From Berberis thunbergii (lineage: Eukaryota; Streptophyta; Magnoliopsida; Ranunculales; Berberidaceae): a stretch of 64,000 bases of DNA. Under the pieces are notes generated by a model. That model was not told where the DNA came from and searched no databases. It saw only the letters and a program-made list of their open reading frames with translations. The position numbers and the translations under genes were made by a program. Shown piece by piece: positions 54,470 through 64,000 of this stretch (the first letter of the stretch is position 1; each line of letters begins with the position of its first letter). The stretch is from the NCBI GenBank assembly GCA_003290165.1, contig QNQO01006228.1, forward strand, positions 305,849 to 369,848. The letters are read 5' to 3'.

Positions 54470-55460
54470 CTAGGGGCCACCAATCTTGACGTGTTGTTCA
54501 ACCTCACTGTCCCTCCGTTCATGGATCATATCATGAATGAGCCTTTGTCTGACGGGACAACAGACTCGTCCGATCACTTTTTCCACTTCCAGCATGTAAT
54601 GGCTCTCAAACAAGGATCCGAAGCAACAATGTGTCGGTCATTCCCTACCAGCCTGAAGAAGTCAGTGCTAACCTAGTTCCACAGTCTTCCTTCGAGGTCC
54701 ATCGACTCATTTCGAACACTGGCAACAACGTTCCTTACACACTTTGTCGACAACCAACAAATCAGGAAGGACCCGCATTATTTGCTCACCCTTAGACCTA
54801 AGTCTAAAGAGACGTAAAATGAATACTTCACACGCTTTAATGATGAGTTTCTCTCATTGACGGCTGTAATAGCAACACCGCAGTCACATCCTTCTCCTCG
54901 GTTTTGAATAGAGGCAAGTTCTATGATTTCTTTACTCTGTTGCCTCCAACCGATATGGCGGAATTACTAAAGAATGCCAAGAGATACAACGCTATCAATG
55001 AGATGTTGGCCGCCAAAAAGGAGGCGGAGTCTGAAAAGAAACACTCAGGATCTAGAGACAAAAATGTGGGGAATAGATAGGATGATGACGACATAAAGAG
55101 GAAGCGCAATAAAAGCAAGCCCGACTCTGGCCGTGCAAGGCAAGATAAGGCCTCCAACTATGTCGGGTCTAAATCCATCACTCCTCTCAACTTCAGTTTG
55201 TCTGACGTCCTCAACTCTATCAAGAATTGGGAAGAGCTAAAATGGACCGCCGAGCAGCAAGGAGACCTCTTCCGGCCCGATAACTGCAAATATTGTTCTT
55301 TTCATAAGTAGGGCGGCCACGACACTGAGGAATGCAAGAGTCTCAAGAGCGAGATAGAGTACTGGATCGCAAAGGGGAAGCTCGAAAAATTCTTGAGCCC
55401 GGACAAAAGGCAGGATCGGGTGAAGGAAAATGAAGATTCGTTAAGGAGATAGGGAAAGAA
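54470..55460 (+). pseudogene. Third gypsy gag and zinc knuckle
   Basis: Reads F-M-D-H-I-M-N-E-P-L, then C-R-S-F-P-T-S-L-K-K, then S-I-D-S-F-R-T-L-A, then F-L-T-H-F-V-D-N-Q. Frame breaks follow near 54676 and 54880, then a Lys/Glu/Asp tail, and near 55290 the knuckle Y-C-S-F-H-K-(stop)-G-G-H-D-T-E-E-C. Same gag family as 20281 and 28041, with several stops. Confidence 0.82.
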
Positions 55461-55532
55461 GCTTTTGACATCATATATGTACTTCATGGAGTCAGATCTA
55501 AAGGCGAGCAATCTAACAGGTCCCGCAAGAGT

Positions 55533-56033
55533 ATGCTTCTCGAAATGCAAACACAAACCATCCGCAAAGACAAACAAGTGCAGTATGAACGTATTCAGAG
55601 GCCGAACCCACAATTGACGTTCACGGACGGGGACCTCCAAGGCGTTCATTATCCTCACAATGACGGCCTGGTCATCTTGATCCTCGTCTCAAAGTGGCAA
55701 ATAAAAAAGGCCTTGGTAGACATGGGAAACTCTTTAAACGTGTTGTTTTTCAACGCTTTTTGCAATATGCAACTCAATGAGGCAGACTTAACACCCGCCA
55801 ACAATCCCATGGTCGGGTTCATCGGAGAGAGATGCTTCCCTATTAGGAGGATCAGTTTAATGGTAGTGGCAGGAAAGCCACAATTACAAAAATACCTTGT
55901 CCAGGAGTTCATGGTGGTTGATGTTTCGTCCGCCTACAACATCATCATGGGCATGCCTTGGCTTCACCATATGAAATTGATAGTTTCTAACCTGCACCAA
56001 TGCATCAAATACACAGCCAACCAGGCCCTATGA
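55533..56033 (+). CDS. Third gypsy protease domain, altered active site
   Basis: 166 codons open. The domain has P-Q-L-T-F-T-D-G-D-L-Q-G-V, then A-L-V-D-M-G-N-S-L-N-V-L-F where the family has D-T-G-S-S, then F-M-V-V-D-V-S-S-A-Y-N-I-I-M-G. The Thr to Met change in the catalytic triplet should weaken or abolish activity (family knowledge). The frame is nevertheless open, unlike gag. The start Met is only an ORF start. Confidence 0.75.
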   Translation: MLLEMQTQTIRKDKQVQYERIQRPNPQLTFTDGDLQGVHYPHNDGLVILILVSKWQIKKALVDMGNSLNVLFFNAFCNMQLNEADLTPANNPMVGFIGERCFPIRRISLMVVAGKPQLQKYLVQEFMVVDVSSAYNIIMGMPWLHHMKLIVSNLHQCIKYTANQAL

Positions 56034-57870
56034 ACTATTCGAGGATATCAACCTTCAGAGAGAGACTTCCACTACGTAGCGCTGAAGCAGCTAGATTGCT
56101 AGAAATTACAGCTCAGGCCCACAGGACAGATATATCAAACTCCGGGCCCATATTCGGGGGAAGATCGCCCCGCGCGGATAGAGATAACACTCCAACAACC
56201 CAGGCTCAGCTATCTGACAAACCAGAATCAGCACTGGAGACACCATCCAATCTAGTACAAAGCTAAGTAATAACATTTTAGCAAATAGGCGCTTCCTCCG
56301 AATGGTGACAACTGGCAAAGAACGGCCCGCCAGTGCAAAGTTTATTGTTCAGTAACTTTGCTAACATTGGCGACACGTGGCACTTCGCCAAATGAGCCAC
56401 ACATTCTGAGCTAGGATCGGGCGCGTCTCTTTCTAGGCTAGATTAGCTTAGTTTCTATTTAGAATCAAACTATCTAATTGCTTTGATTTCTTTTGTTTTT
56501 TTCAGTTTAGACGAATTGTTCGCACAAGACATATTCAAGGAATAAAACAAACTTTATTGATTACAATGAAAGTTATTACAAAGCTCGCTCGACTGACTAG
56601 TACAACAGTTTATACACTATAAGTATCTAAGTCTAATGCAAGTATTTATCCACTGAAACGCGCGTAAGACTTCGCTTCACTAATCTGTCTTCGGAAAGGA
56701 TTCAGAAGTGAAAGTAAAGTACTTGAAAAAGGTTGCAAGCACACGCTTAATTCTTTGTTCCGCCACTCTACCTCGCATGGATGATTTGAACATAGCAGCA
56801 GAGACACTCACAATGAACTACAGACATCTTTGTTCCTCCAATCTCCCTTGCGAAGAGGATTCAAAAGGATAGCAAAAGAGGCCAGACAGGGATGTCTCTC
56901 AAATTTGTAATGTTTGGGGTGATGCAGAGTTATCACACCAGGGCCGCAAATTGCATCCACGAGAGCCCTGATCCTCCAAATCTACATTCTAGTCGTGGCA
57001 TTGCTTTAGAAGCCGATACAGTAGGAGAATCGACCCAAAACTAGTTGCTGGTATTATCTCCCAACAGCAGTGATGGATGGAAACTTGGAGCAATAGAAAG
57101 TGACATACACACTCCTCCATTAGGGGAGAGTCCGTACTCCTTCAAATATAAGAAAAATTACAAGGTCACATGGAACCAATTGAATGCTCACCCAAACCAG
57201 GTGGCACCACATAAAAGCTGGTCTTGTCAAGACTCATCGCCAACAATGAAGATCTTCATTTTTCCTTTGAAGAACCCACCCAAAGCATATTTTTGAAAGA
57301 TATGCATTTCAAGAACATTCTCTACAACATTCATGCCAATGCTTGAAATGGTGAACACCAGCCTATATATAAGCCGACGGTTCACGAAACGAAATCAATC
57401 AAACAGTTATGTCAGCATTATATGTCGTATAGGGAATAGGGAAGCGACGATTCCAATCGCAACTACACGAGTCCACATTCATCGAACTAATGGCGCTGCA
57501 CACAACCCTATTTACTGGGGGGGTAAACTAACACTGAACTGTCTCACAATCTACCCGTACACCTGGCATGTTGATTTTTACAGCACGGCCCAACAACTAA
57601 TGGGCCCAAGCAAGTACCCCGACCCAGTACAAAGGCCTTGAGTGCCCATACAACGCGAAACACACCTACAACGATATTATCAATAAGTCCAAGGTATCTG
57701 CTCTATTATTCGTCGTTCATTGAACCTGGATAAACTCATTCCGAATCAATTTTTATGAAGATCCGACTTTAGAATCATATTTATATGTTCGACCTTCGTA
57801 TCAGACTACTAGGCAAATTAAGTCAAGTCAGGATGCCCAAGTCTGACTTACACGCCCACAGCCAAGCGGA
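56034..57870. other. Third gypsy spacer
   Basis: No RT/RNase H/integrase motif in any frame. The open frames at 57045-57296 and 57333-57641 are not recognised. Ends at the tandem repeats. Confidence 0.65.
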
Positions 57871-57879
57871 GGCCTAACC

Positions 57880-58860
57880 CGATCAAAGGTTAGTCAGTTT
57901 TAAGTGATGGCGATGGTTTCTGATATGCTCTAAACTAGTCCGCCAAAAGTGGATGACGATAGCTTAAAAAGTTGGAGCTTAGTCAGCACTCTAACTCCTG
58001 ATCACGATGGCTTGCCAAGGATCATTATCCAACTACGGATAATGATCATCAAACTTAACCAAAGCTTAGTCGATTTTGACCAATGACGGTAGCTTCTAGT
58101 CCGTTTTAACGCCTAGTCCGCCAAAAGCGAATGACGACGGCTTAGAGAGTGAGGGCTTAGTCAGCGCTCTAATGCCTGATCAAGACGGCTTGCCATGGAC
58201 TATTGTCCAATTACGGATAATTGTCACCGAACCTGACCAAAGCTTGTAGTCAGTGACGACTGATTACAATAGCTTCTGATCTGCTTGAGGTAAATCCACA
58301 GATAGCGGATGACGATGGGTTAGAAAGTGGAAGTCTAGTTAATGCTCTCGACGTCTGATTAAGATGGCATTGCCAGGGAAGCACGTTCGCCGTAAAGGAT
58401 GGGTCGTCGAACCGACCAAAGTTTAGTCAGTGGCCACTGATGCCAATAGCTTCTGGTCTGCTCTGAGCCTAGTCTGTCGAGCCAGGATTACGACAGCTTA
58501 GAAATGGGAGTTAGTTAGCGTTCTTGACACCTAATGACAATGGCTTGCCAAGGATCATCATCCAACGACAAGCAATGATCGCCAACCCTACTAGAGCTCA
58601 GTCAGCCCCGTTTGATGATGATAGCTCCTGGATCACTCTAATGCCTAGTTTAGCCAAACGGATGACGATGGCTTAGAAAGTAGAGTCTGATAAGTCTATT
58701 AATGCCTGATCACAGGCTGACTAGCCAGGGTCATCGGTCCAACTACAGACAATGATCGCCAAACCCAACCATAGTTTAGTCAGTTATAACTAATGACAAT
58801 AAACTTTTGGTCTTTCTTACAGCTCAGACAGAGCCTAGGAACTCACTCAAACAATTCACA
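57880..58860. repeat. ~180-bp tandem repeats in third gypsy
   Basis: Five or so units with the landmarks cctagtccgccaaaagcg, gatgacgatggcttag, ctaatgcctgatca and gatggcttgccaagg, repeating at about 160-185 bases. The unit is related to the single long unit at 23190-23370 of the compound element, so different subfamilies amplified different ancestral units. Confidence 0.82.
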
Positions 58861-59144
58861 AGGACCATCGTTCCATTATTTGCAACGTAGCACACGTATG
58901 ACCATAGTCTGACCTAATTTGCTTATATGCAGCGAAACTACTGTCTGATCCACAGTCTAGCCCGCATATGTAGATTAAACATAGATCTCAAAGACGAATC
59001 AATTATACGACTTCCTGACTCAGAACAATCTCTTGTCTAAAAGCTAGTAATGCAGTAAGACAAAGCAGAAAAAAAAAACCAGCAGGGAAGTCAAAGAATA
59101 CGCAAATACATAATTTTTCAGCATGCTATCTTATTATTAATAAG

Positions 59145-61560
59145 TCAAAAATACCAAAGTTCACTCCTCATCAGGAGGGGATTCAGTACAACGGGAGCTG
59201 GATTTGGTAGGGAGAAAAAGATAGGGGATGCATCTGCATGCATACCCACGGATGCTCGGGTTTTGATCACCTTCTCTTCTGATTGATCACCATTTTCTTT
59301 TGATTGATCAGAGACTTCTACAGACTCCACGAAATACAATCTTATAATGAGAGAGATCACATTCAGGATGTTCTTCCTTCATCAACTACAACAGCTCCAG
59401 ACATCCATACACAACTTTGTTGAACTCGAACGTGCTCTGGGCTTTTAGAAGCTTTTCCTTACGCGCCGCAATTCAGCAAGCTCTTGCTCCAGCTGCTCCA
59501 ACTTCCCCAATAGTGTGTCAGTTCTAGATCACTAGGCACTCAAATTGTCTTTCACAACATCTAGCTCATTTTGCACCAGAAGGAGTTGTTTTTCTGTTGT
59601 CCGCAAACTCTTAGCATTAGAGTCAACGTCGGCCCTCTAGTTGCTGACATTGGCCAGCCCACTCGAACTTTTTTTTTGGCCTTCTCAGCACTCAAAGCTT
59701 CCACCTCAGCCTGCACCTTGGCTGCAGCCCCCGAGCAGAATGTAAGTCATGACGTTCAAGGTTCAGTTCTTCTTCGAACTGCCCTCGTGGACATTGCTTC
59801 TCTTCCAACTCGGACTCAGCGTTTCCAAGCGACCCTTTGGCATCTCTTGTCTTCCAGACCTCGCTCCATGGTGTACACCCTCTCACGAGCACCTCAACCT
59901 CCGTTCCAATGATGAGACTTGGCTCAAATATGACATTCCAAGAACGAGATATTTTTGCCCCTGTCCATATGTTCTCCTATGTATCAGCCTGTTGCATCGG
60001 AACTCAATTTTCCAGCCAATCATTCCACCTACTGATATGCTTCTTTGAGGCATTAAGAAATATCAACCTCTTTGGTGTCAGGCTTGGTTGTCATCTTCAA
60101 GCACATCCGGAACTAATAGGCTGATCCGCGCAATCCGGATTGAGGTCGTCTGGGATCAGAATTACTCCAGCACTGCATTCCTGTCTTCACCGCAGCAGGG
60201 CCCTCGTCCATGGCCTCCTATGCTCACAACGATCGCCTCAATATAGGATCGAGATCGAATTGGAGGACATTAGGGGCTTCCCAGAGAAGATTTCTCGTCG
60301 TAAGGTAACAGTTAGACGACTTTTCACCAGGCTGGGAAGACTCGTGATCCAGGACGGGTTGTACTCAAATCCTTCAACGAAAAAGGACGAGTCAGACCAG
60401 CATCTGACAAAGTCGCCACACTGCCAGCAGCAACAGGTTGTTCATAACCTTGCCTGACCGGTTCTCAGCTTCGTTGCATCTTCAACTCCCACCATTAACA
60501 GATACTCTTTCTCCAAGTCGGGAAGAGAAATACGACCCTTGTCTGAGCATCCCGCCCCTCAAAACAACAGTTTTCGTCCCAGCGGACGAGTTGAGAACTT
60601 GACCCACAGCTTTGTGTTTCCCTTCTTAAAGGACCGAACGCTCACTAACAGGGATAAGTTACAACACGAGGCTACTTGGAGCGCACAGAAGATGATAGTG
60701 TTTCATTCAACTCCATTCTCCTTGACGAGCTCGAGATCTTAACCTTCGGGAGCTTCCTCTTCTTTGAAGAGGGCTCACCTTGGACTTCAGCTTCGAAACT
60801 CTAAAAAAAAGTGGGAGCCTCATGCAAATAAGCCCATAGTCTACTGCACTTGATATTAGAAGACTAAACGACATCCTCTACCCACATTCGAGGCATGCCA
60901 CCAAATTTATTCATGGTTGCCTCATCCTCAGAAGAAACGGGCGTAGTTACAAACCTCCCTACAAAAACACGAATAACAATTCAATATGCAATTAACACTG
61001 GCAAGATCGAGAGCGTAATTAAACTTACTCAATTTCTTGAACTCTTGCTCGACTCAGACGATCAGCAAGCTCAAATACTTTGAGTCCGCAGAGGCCATGA
61101 AACAATTCTTCTGCCAGAACTTAAAGTCATCACGTTGATTGCCAAAATAGTCCTAGTGATGTTAGCACACACATAACATGCTCGTTTATTCGAGAAGTGA
61201 GCAGTAGGATCACCCTCGGAGACATCGAACACCAGCGTCATTCCCCCTAATCAGAATGGCGATCACCATCCTATACCTGTTCAACACCAGCTGAGCGGGG
61301 CGCGATGCCGAAGTAAGCCAAGAAGCTCCAAATTTCCTTGATAACAAGAAAACAGACGCTCGATTGCAGCATACCTCGGTGCAGACAAATAAATCATTTT
61401 GGAGGAGACAACAGCGTCTGACCAGCATCTAATGTGAAGAGCACCAGATCCCATGTGTTTCACGAAGGGCTTCCAGAGGCGACTCGGATATTGACCTCTC
61501 CTCAAAAAACTTACGGCCTTTAGCAAACAGTTCACCATAAAGTTGATTCTGACTTGCCAT
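59145..61560 (-). pseudogene. Antisense coiled-coil gene of third gypsy
   Basis: Read leftward from 61560 (M-A-S-Q-N-Q-L-Y-G-E-L-F, then F-F-E-E-R-S-I-S-E-S). It has the same N-terminal layout as the antisense genes of the compound element, a basic middle, and a Glu/Leu/Arg-rich coiled coil around 59390-59900. It ends near 59145 with an acidic tail. Frame breaks are numerous. Conservation of position and orientation in a diverged element supports a selected gene rather than chance. Confidence 0.6.
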
Positions 61561-61856
61561 TGAAGAACGTACAAACTTTCGATCAACGAAGTTGAGCAAA
61601 GTCGAAAGCACAGAAAGCGAAACGACAAACCAGAGTCTTTAAGATCGAATAGTAAAGAAAATAAAACCTTGCAGAGAAGAGGATCTATATAGGAAACTAA
61701 ATTTCCATTTTTTTCTTGAACAAACGCGCGCCCATGTAAATGAAGCACGCCGCTCAAGGGAGATGATTCAGATTCAAACCAATCATGACTACTTAGGTTC
61801 TCTACGACAAGATTTGATGGACCGACAAACTGGCCTGCCAACTCGGGGGAAGTAGC

Positions 61857-62500
61857 TGATGATACACCAAACCGTCTTTTAATTTGCGTCTGTGTCATGA
61901 TAATCTCGGTCAATAGATCAAAGTAGGTTTGGACTGCCCATTCCAAATCTGGCAAGGCCCTGACAACATTAATCCCAATTTGGTAGAATCCAGAAAGTTG
62001 GATTCAAGTTACAGCGCCCTATTTAGCCCACACATCACATGGTAAACCAATACTTGTAAGCCCTAATCAGGCAAGTATCTGGGGGATCACCTAAGATGGG
62101 CAGGCCAGCAATACATTGTTCCGACTGGGAAACATATACTGGAGTATAAGTCATGCATGGAAACTTTCTTTCATGGACAACACTCCAAAAGGGATACCTC
62201 TCCCGCAGATCTAGGCAGCAAGTCGTCTAGGAAAACTCTCCTACATGAACGACCCCCAACTAGGAAAGGATCTCCAACAAGATCTTTTTTCCTAAACTAT
62301 GCCACCAAAGGCCTAGTCGAACGAGGACTCTTGCATTATAAATAAAAACAGAGTTGGTGAGAAAAATGTACGCTGCTAAACCCAATTTACAGGGCCTTGT
62401 CTGACTTTACATCGGAGAGCAATCGGCAACCCACAACAGTGAAACTTGGCTCACGTGTGTTCCCTGTGCAGGTCAAGGAGAGCGGGATTCAACTACATCA
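61857..62500 (+). repeat. Third gypsy 3' LTR
   Basis: TGATGATACACC ... aactacatCA, 644 bases, preceded by the purine tract cgggggaagtag and followed by ACATC. About 40 bases shorter than the 5' LTR through small deletions near its end (around 62395-62480). Confidence 0.9.
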
Positions 62501-62900
62501 ACATCTATACATATGTGATATAATAACAGAAATCAACGTTTTTAACTCTACGATGACTTGTGCTATTTTAAATGCCAACAAATTATATACATTACATTTC
62601 ATGATAACTTTTTTTAGTTTTGCATTTTATGGATGGCCCTAGTTGTATGGATGATTTATATCATGGTAATGGCTACAAAATTAATATAATCAATTAAACA
62701 TGATAACTTTGATCAATCAACCCGGAAAATTAAACATACAAATTTAAAAATATAATGATAGTAAAAATTTCAGATTGCAAATGCAGAAGTCGTTGCGCGT
62801 GTATAATATGAAAGTCACAAGAATCAATACGAAGCAGATAAACAAAATCGCGTAATTATGTGCGTTAAAGACCTGAAAACCAAACGTAGGGATGTTGCAA
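62501..62900. other. MULE-side flank, no gene seen
   Basis: AT-rich sequence continuing the locus interrupted at 53326. It may be the 3' flank of the MULE remnant; no terminal inverted repeat was identified. Confidence 0.4.
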
Positions 62901-63472
62901 ATAAAAATTTTGAAAACTTAACGGCTCGTGTGAACATGGTTACCAATTCGCATGAGCCTCTACGATTGGACAGATTTAAGACCCTGTCAATTTTGTGATT
63001 TGTGTTTTTTTTTTTCAATTCTTATGGCTTAGATACACTCTTGGCATATTTGATTTATTTCAAAATCTCATTTTTTACCTTCTCAACTTGCATAGCTCAA
63101 AATTGAGGTTTTGCAATAAATCAAATATGTCAAGAGTGTGTATCTAAACCATAAGAATTGACAAAAAAAAAATCAAAACACAAAAATTGGACAGAGTTTG
63201 AAATTTGTCCAATCGCAGCGGTTCGTGCGAATGAGATATGAATATTCGCACGAACCTCTGCGATTGGACATATTTCAAACTTTGTCCAATTTTGTAATTT
63301 TTTGTTTTTTTTTTTCAATTCCTATGGTTTAGATACACTTTTTTGTATATTTGATTTATTTCAAAACCCCAATTTCGAGCTATGCAAGTTGCGATTTGCA
63401 ATGAATCAAATATGTCAACAGTGTATCTAAGCCATAAAAATTAAAAAAAATCAAACACAAAAAAATCAAAAA

Positions 63473-63504
<32 letters not shown>

Positions 63505-64000
63505 TGGAGTCTGAAATTTGTCCAATCGCAAGGGTTTGTGCGAATGGGATAAACATATTCGCACGAACCTCTGTGATTGGACAGATTTCAAACCTGTCCA
63601 ATTTGTAATTTTTTTTGCATTTGATTTTGTTTTTGGTTTTTTTTCAATTCCTTGGCTTAGATACACTCTTGGCATAATGCATATTTGATTTATTACAAAA
63701 ACCCCAATTTTGAGCCAAGCAAGTTGAGAATGTCAAAATTGAGATTTTGCAATAAATAAAATATACCAAGAGTGTACCTAAGCCCATAGGAATTGAAAAA
63801 AAAATATTCGCACAAACCTCTGCGATTAGACAGATTTCAGACTCTGTCCAATTTTGTGTGTTTTTGTATTTGATTCTATTTTATTTTTTTCAATTCCTAT
63901 GATTTAGATACAATCTTGGCATATTTGATTTATTGCAAAATCCAATTTTAAGCTATGCAAGTTGAGAAGGTCAAAATTGGGATTTTGCAATAAATCAAAT
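62900..64000. repeat. Array of palindromic ~250-325-bp units
   Basis: The motif ttagatacactcttggcata recurs in direct orientation near 63031, 63329, 63659 and 63905, and in inverted orientation near 63125, 63415 and 63761. Each unit also contains an inner palindrome centred on attcgcacgaacctctgcga and its inverse (centres near 62942, 63234, 63552). Units alternate T-rich and A-rich flanks. The array starts near 62915 with a diverged copy and runs off the right edge. No terminal motif identifies a TE family. Confidence 0.8.
63476..63504 (+). repeat. Poly-G run of 29 bases
   Basis: An uninterrupted run of 29 G inside the palindromic array, just where sister units read a short aattgg(a) junction. 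It can form G-quadruplex DNA. Its true length is uncertain in any assembly. Confidence 0.9.

Larger units (their letters stand above)
53327..62500 (+). mobile_element. Third Ty3/gypsy element, pol-less, perfect TSD
   Basis: LTRs 53327-54010 and 61857-62500 (TGATGATACACC ... aactacatCA) are flanked by ACATC at 53322-53326 and 62501-62505. Same plan as the compound element: primer site GTTTGGCGTTGTCCATGGGG, gag, protease, spacer with tandem repeats, antisense coiled-coil gene, purine tract, LTR. No RT, RNase H or integrase seen. It is a diverged subfamily of the same group (LTR tail and gag similar, repeats different). Confidence 0.92.

Noticed and set aside
6850..63000. Idea that all single-base frameshifts are sequencing errors
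   Set aside because: Several breaks are substitutions to stop codons (46433, 41439, 12109) or large deletions, which base-calling indels cannot explain; indels alone remain possible for individual sites.
63466..63675. Poly-Pro frames on the minus strand
   Set aside because: Translation of the 29-base G run and palindromic array.

Overview
The window reads as plant nuclear DNA, most likely a eudicot. It is AT-rich. Recognisable exons end in GT donors and start after AG acceptors, and nearly everything else is transposable element (TE). I found no intact protein-coding host gene, no rRNA or tRNA gene and no CRISPR array. The host-like remnants are broken: single exons of cobalamin-independent methionine synthase (METE), of a clade RDR3/4/5-type RNA-dependent RNA polymerase and of a DUF971 protein, plus a four-exon class III peroxidase (Prx42-like) pseudogene.

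Layout. 1-8615: AT-rich intergenic DNA with isolated exon-sized gene fragments, all on the minus strand and from unrelated genes. 8616-9645: a non-autonomous CACTA element. 10143-13554: a Copia LTR element (minus strand) that has lost integrase and most of pol. 14305-14462: an unrecognised minus-strand exon. 14690-19054 and 36175-39928: a head-to-tail array of small non-autonomous Helitrons (3' hairpin plus CTAG end), holding a hAT-type MITE with an 8-bp target duplication and a tRNA-derived SINE with a 15-bp duplication. 19055-36174: a compound Ty3/gypsy insertion (LTR-internal-LTR-internal-LTR) inside one of those Helitrons, flanked by the 5-bp duplication TAAGT. 41048-46836: the peroxidase pseudogene (minus strand), whose third intron carries a Copia element (41654-44925, duplication GTATA) and a Helitron (44983-45740). 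47180-47867: another Helitron. 50097-53321: a decayed MULE transposase with a C-terminal OTU-like protease domain, interrupted at 53327-62500 by a third Ty3/gypsy element (duplication ACATC). 62900-64000: an array of palindromic units of roughly 250-325 bp with a 29-base G run, continuing past the right edge.

How the parts fit. The three gypsy units (two in the compound, one alone) share one unusual plan. It has a TG...CA LTR of about 690 bp, sense gag and an aspartic protease, and no visible reverse transcriptase, RNase H or integrase. A long spacer with tandem repeats of about 125 or 180 bp follows. Next comes an antisense gene starting near the 3' LTR, with a domain resembling the putative gypsy-type transposon domain (Transposase_28), a linker and a long coiled coil. 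They depend on enzymes supplied elsewhere. Nesting gives a relative chronology: Helitron before gypsy compound, peroxidase before its Copia and Helitron, MULE before the third gypsy element.

Limits. Boundaries come from reading terminal motifs and target duplications by eye. Family names come from remembered protein motifs, not searches. Single-base frameshifts are frequent, and I cannot separate ancient decay from assembly indels.
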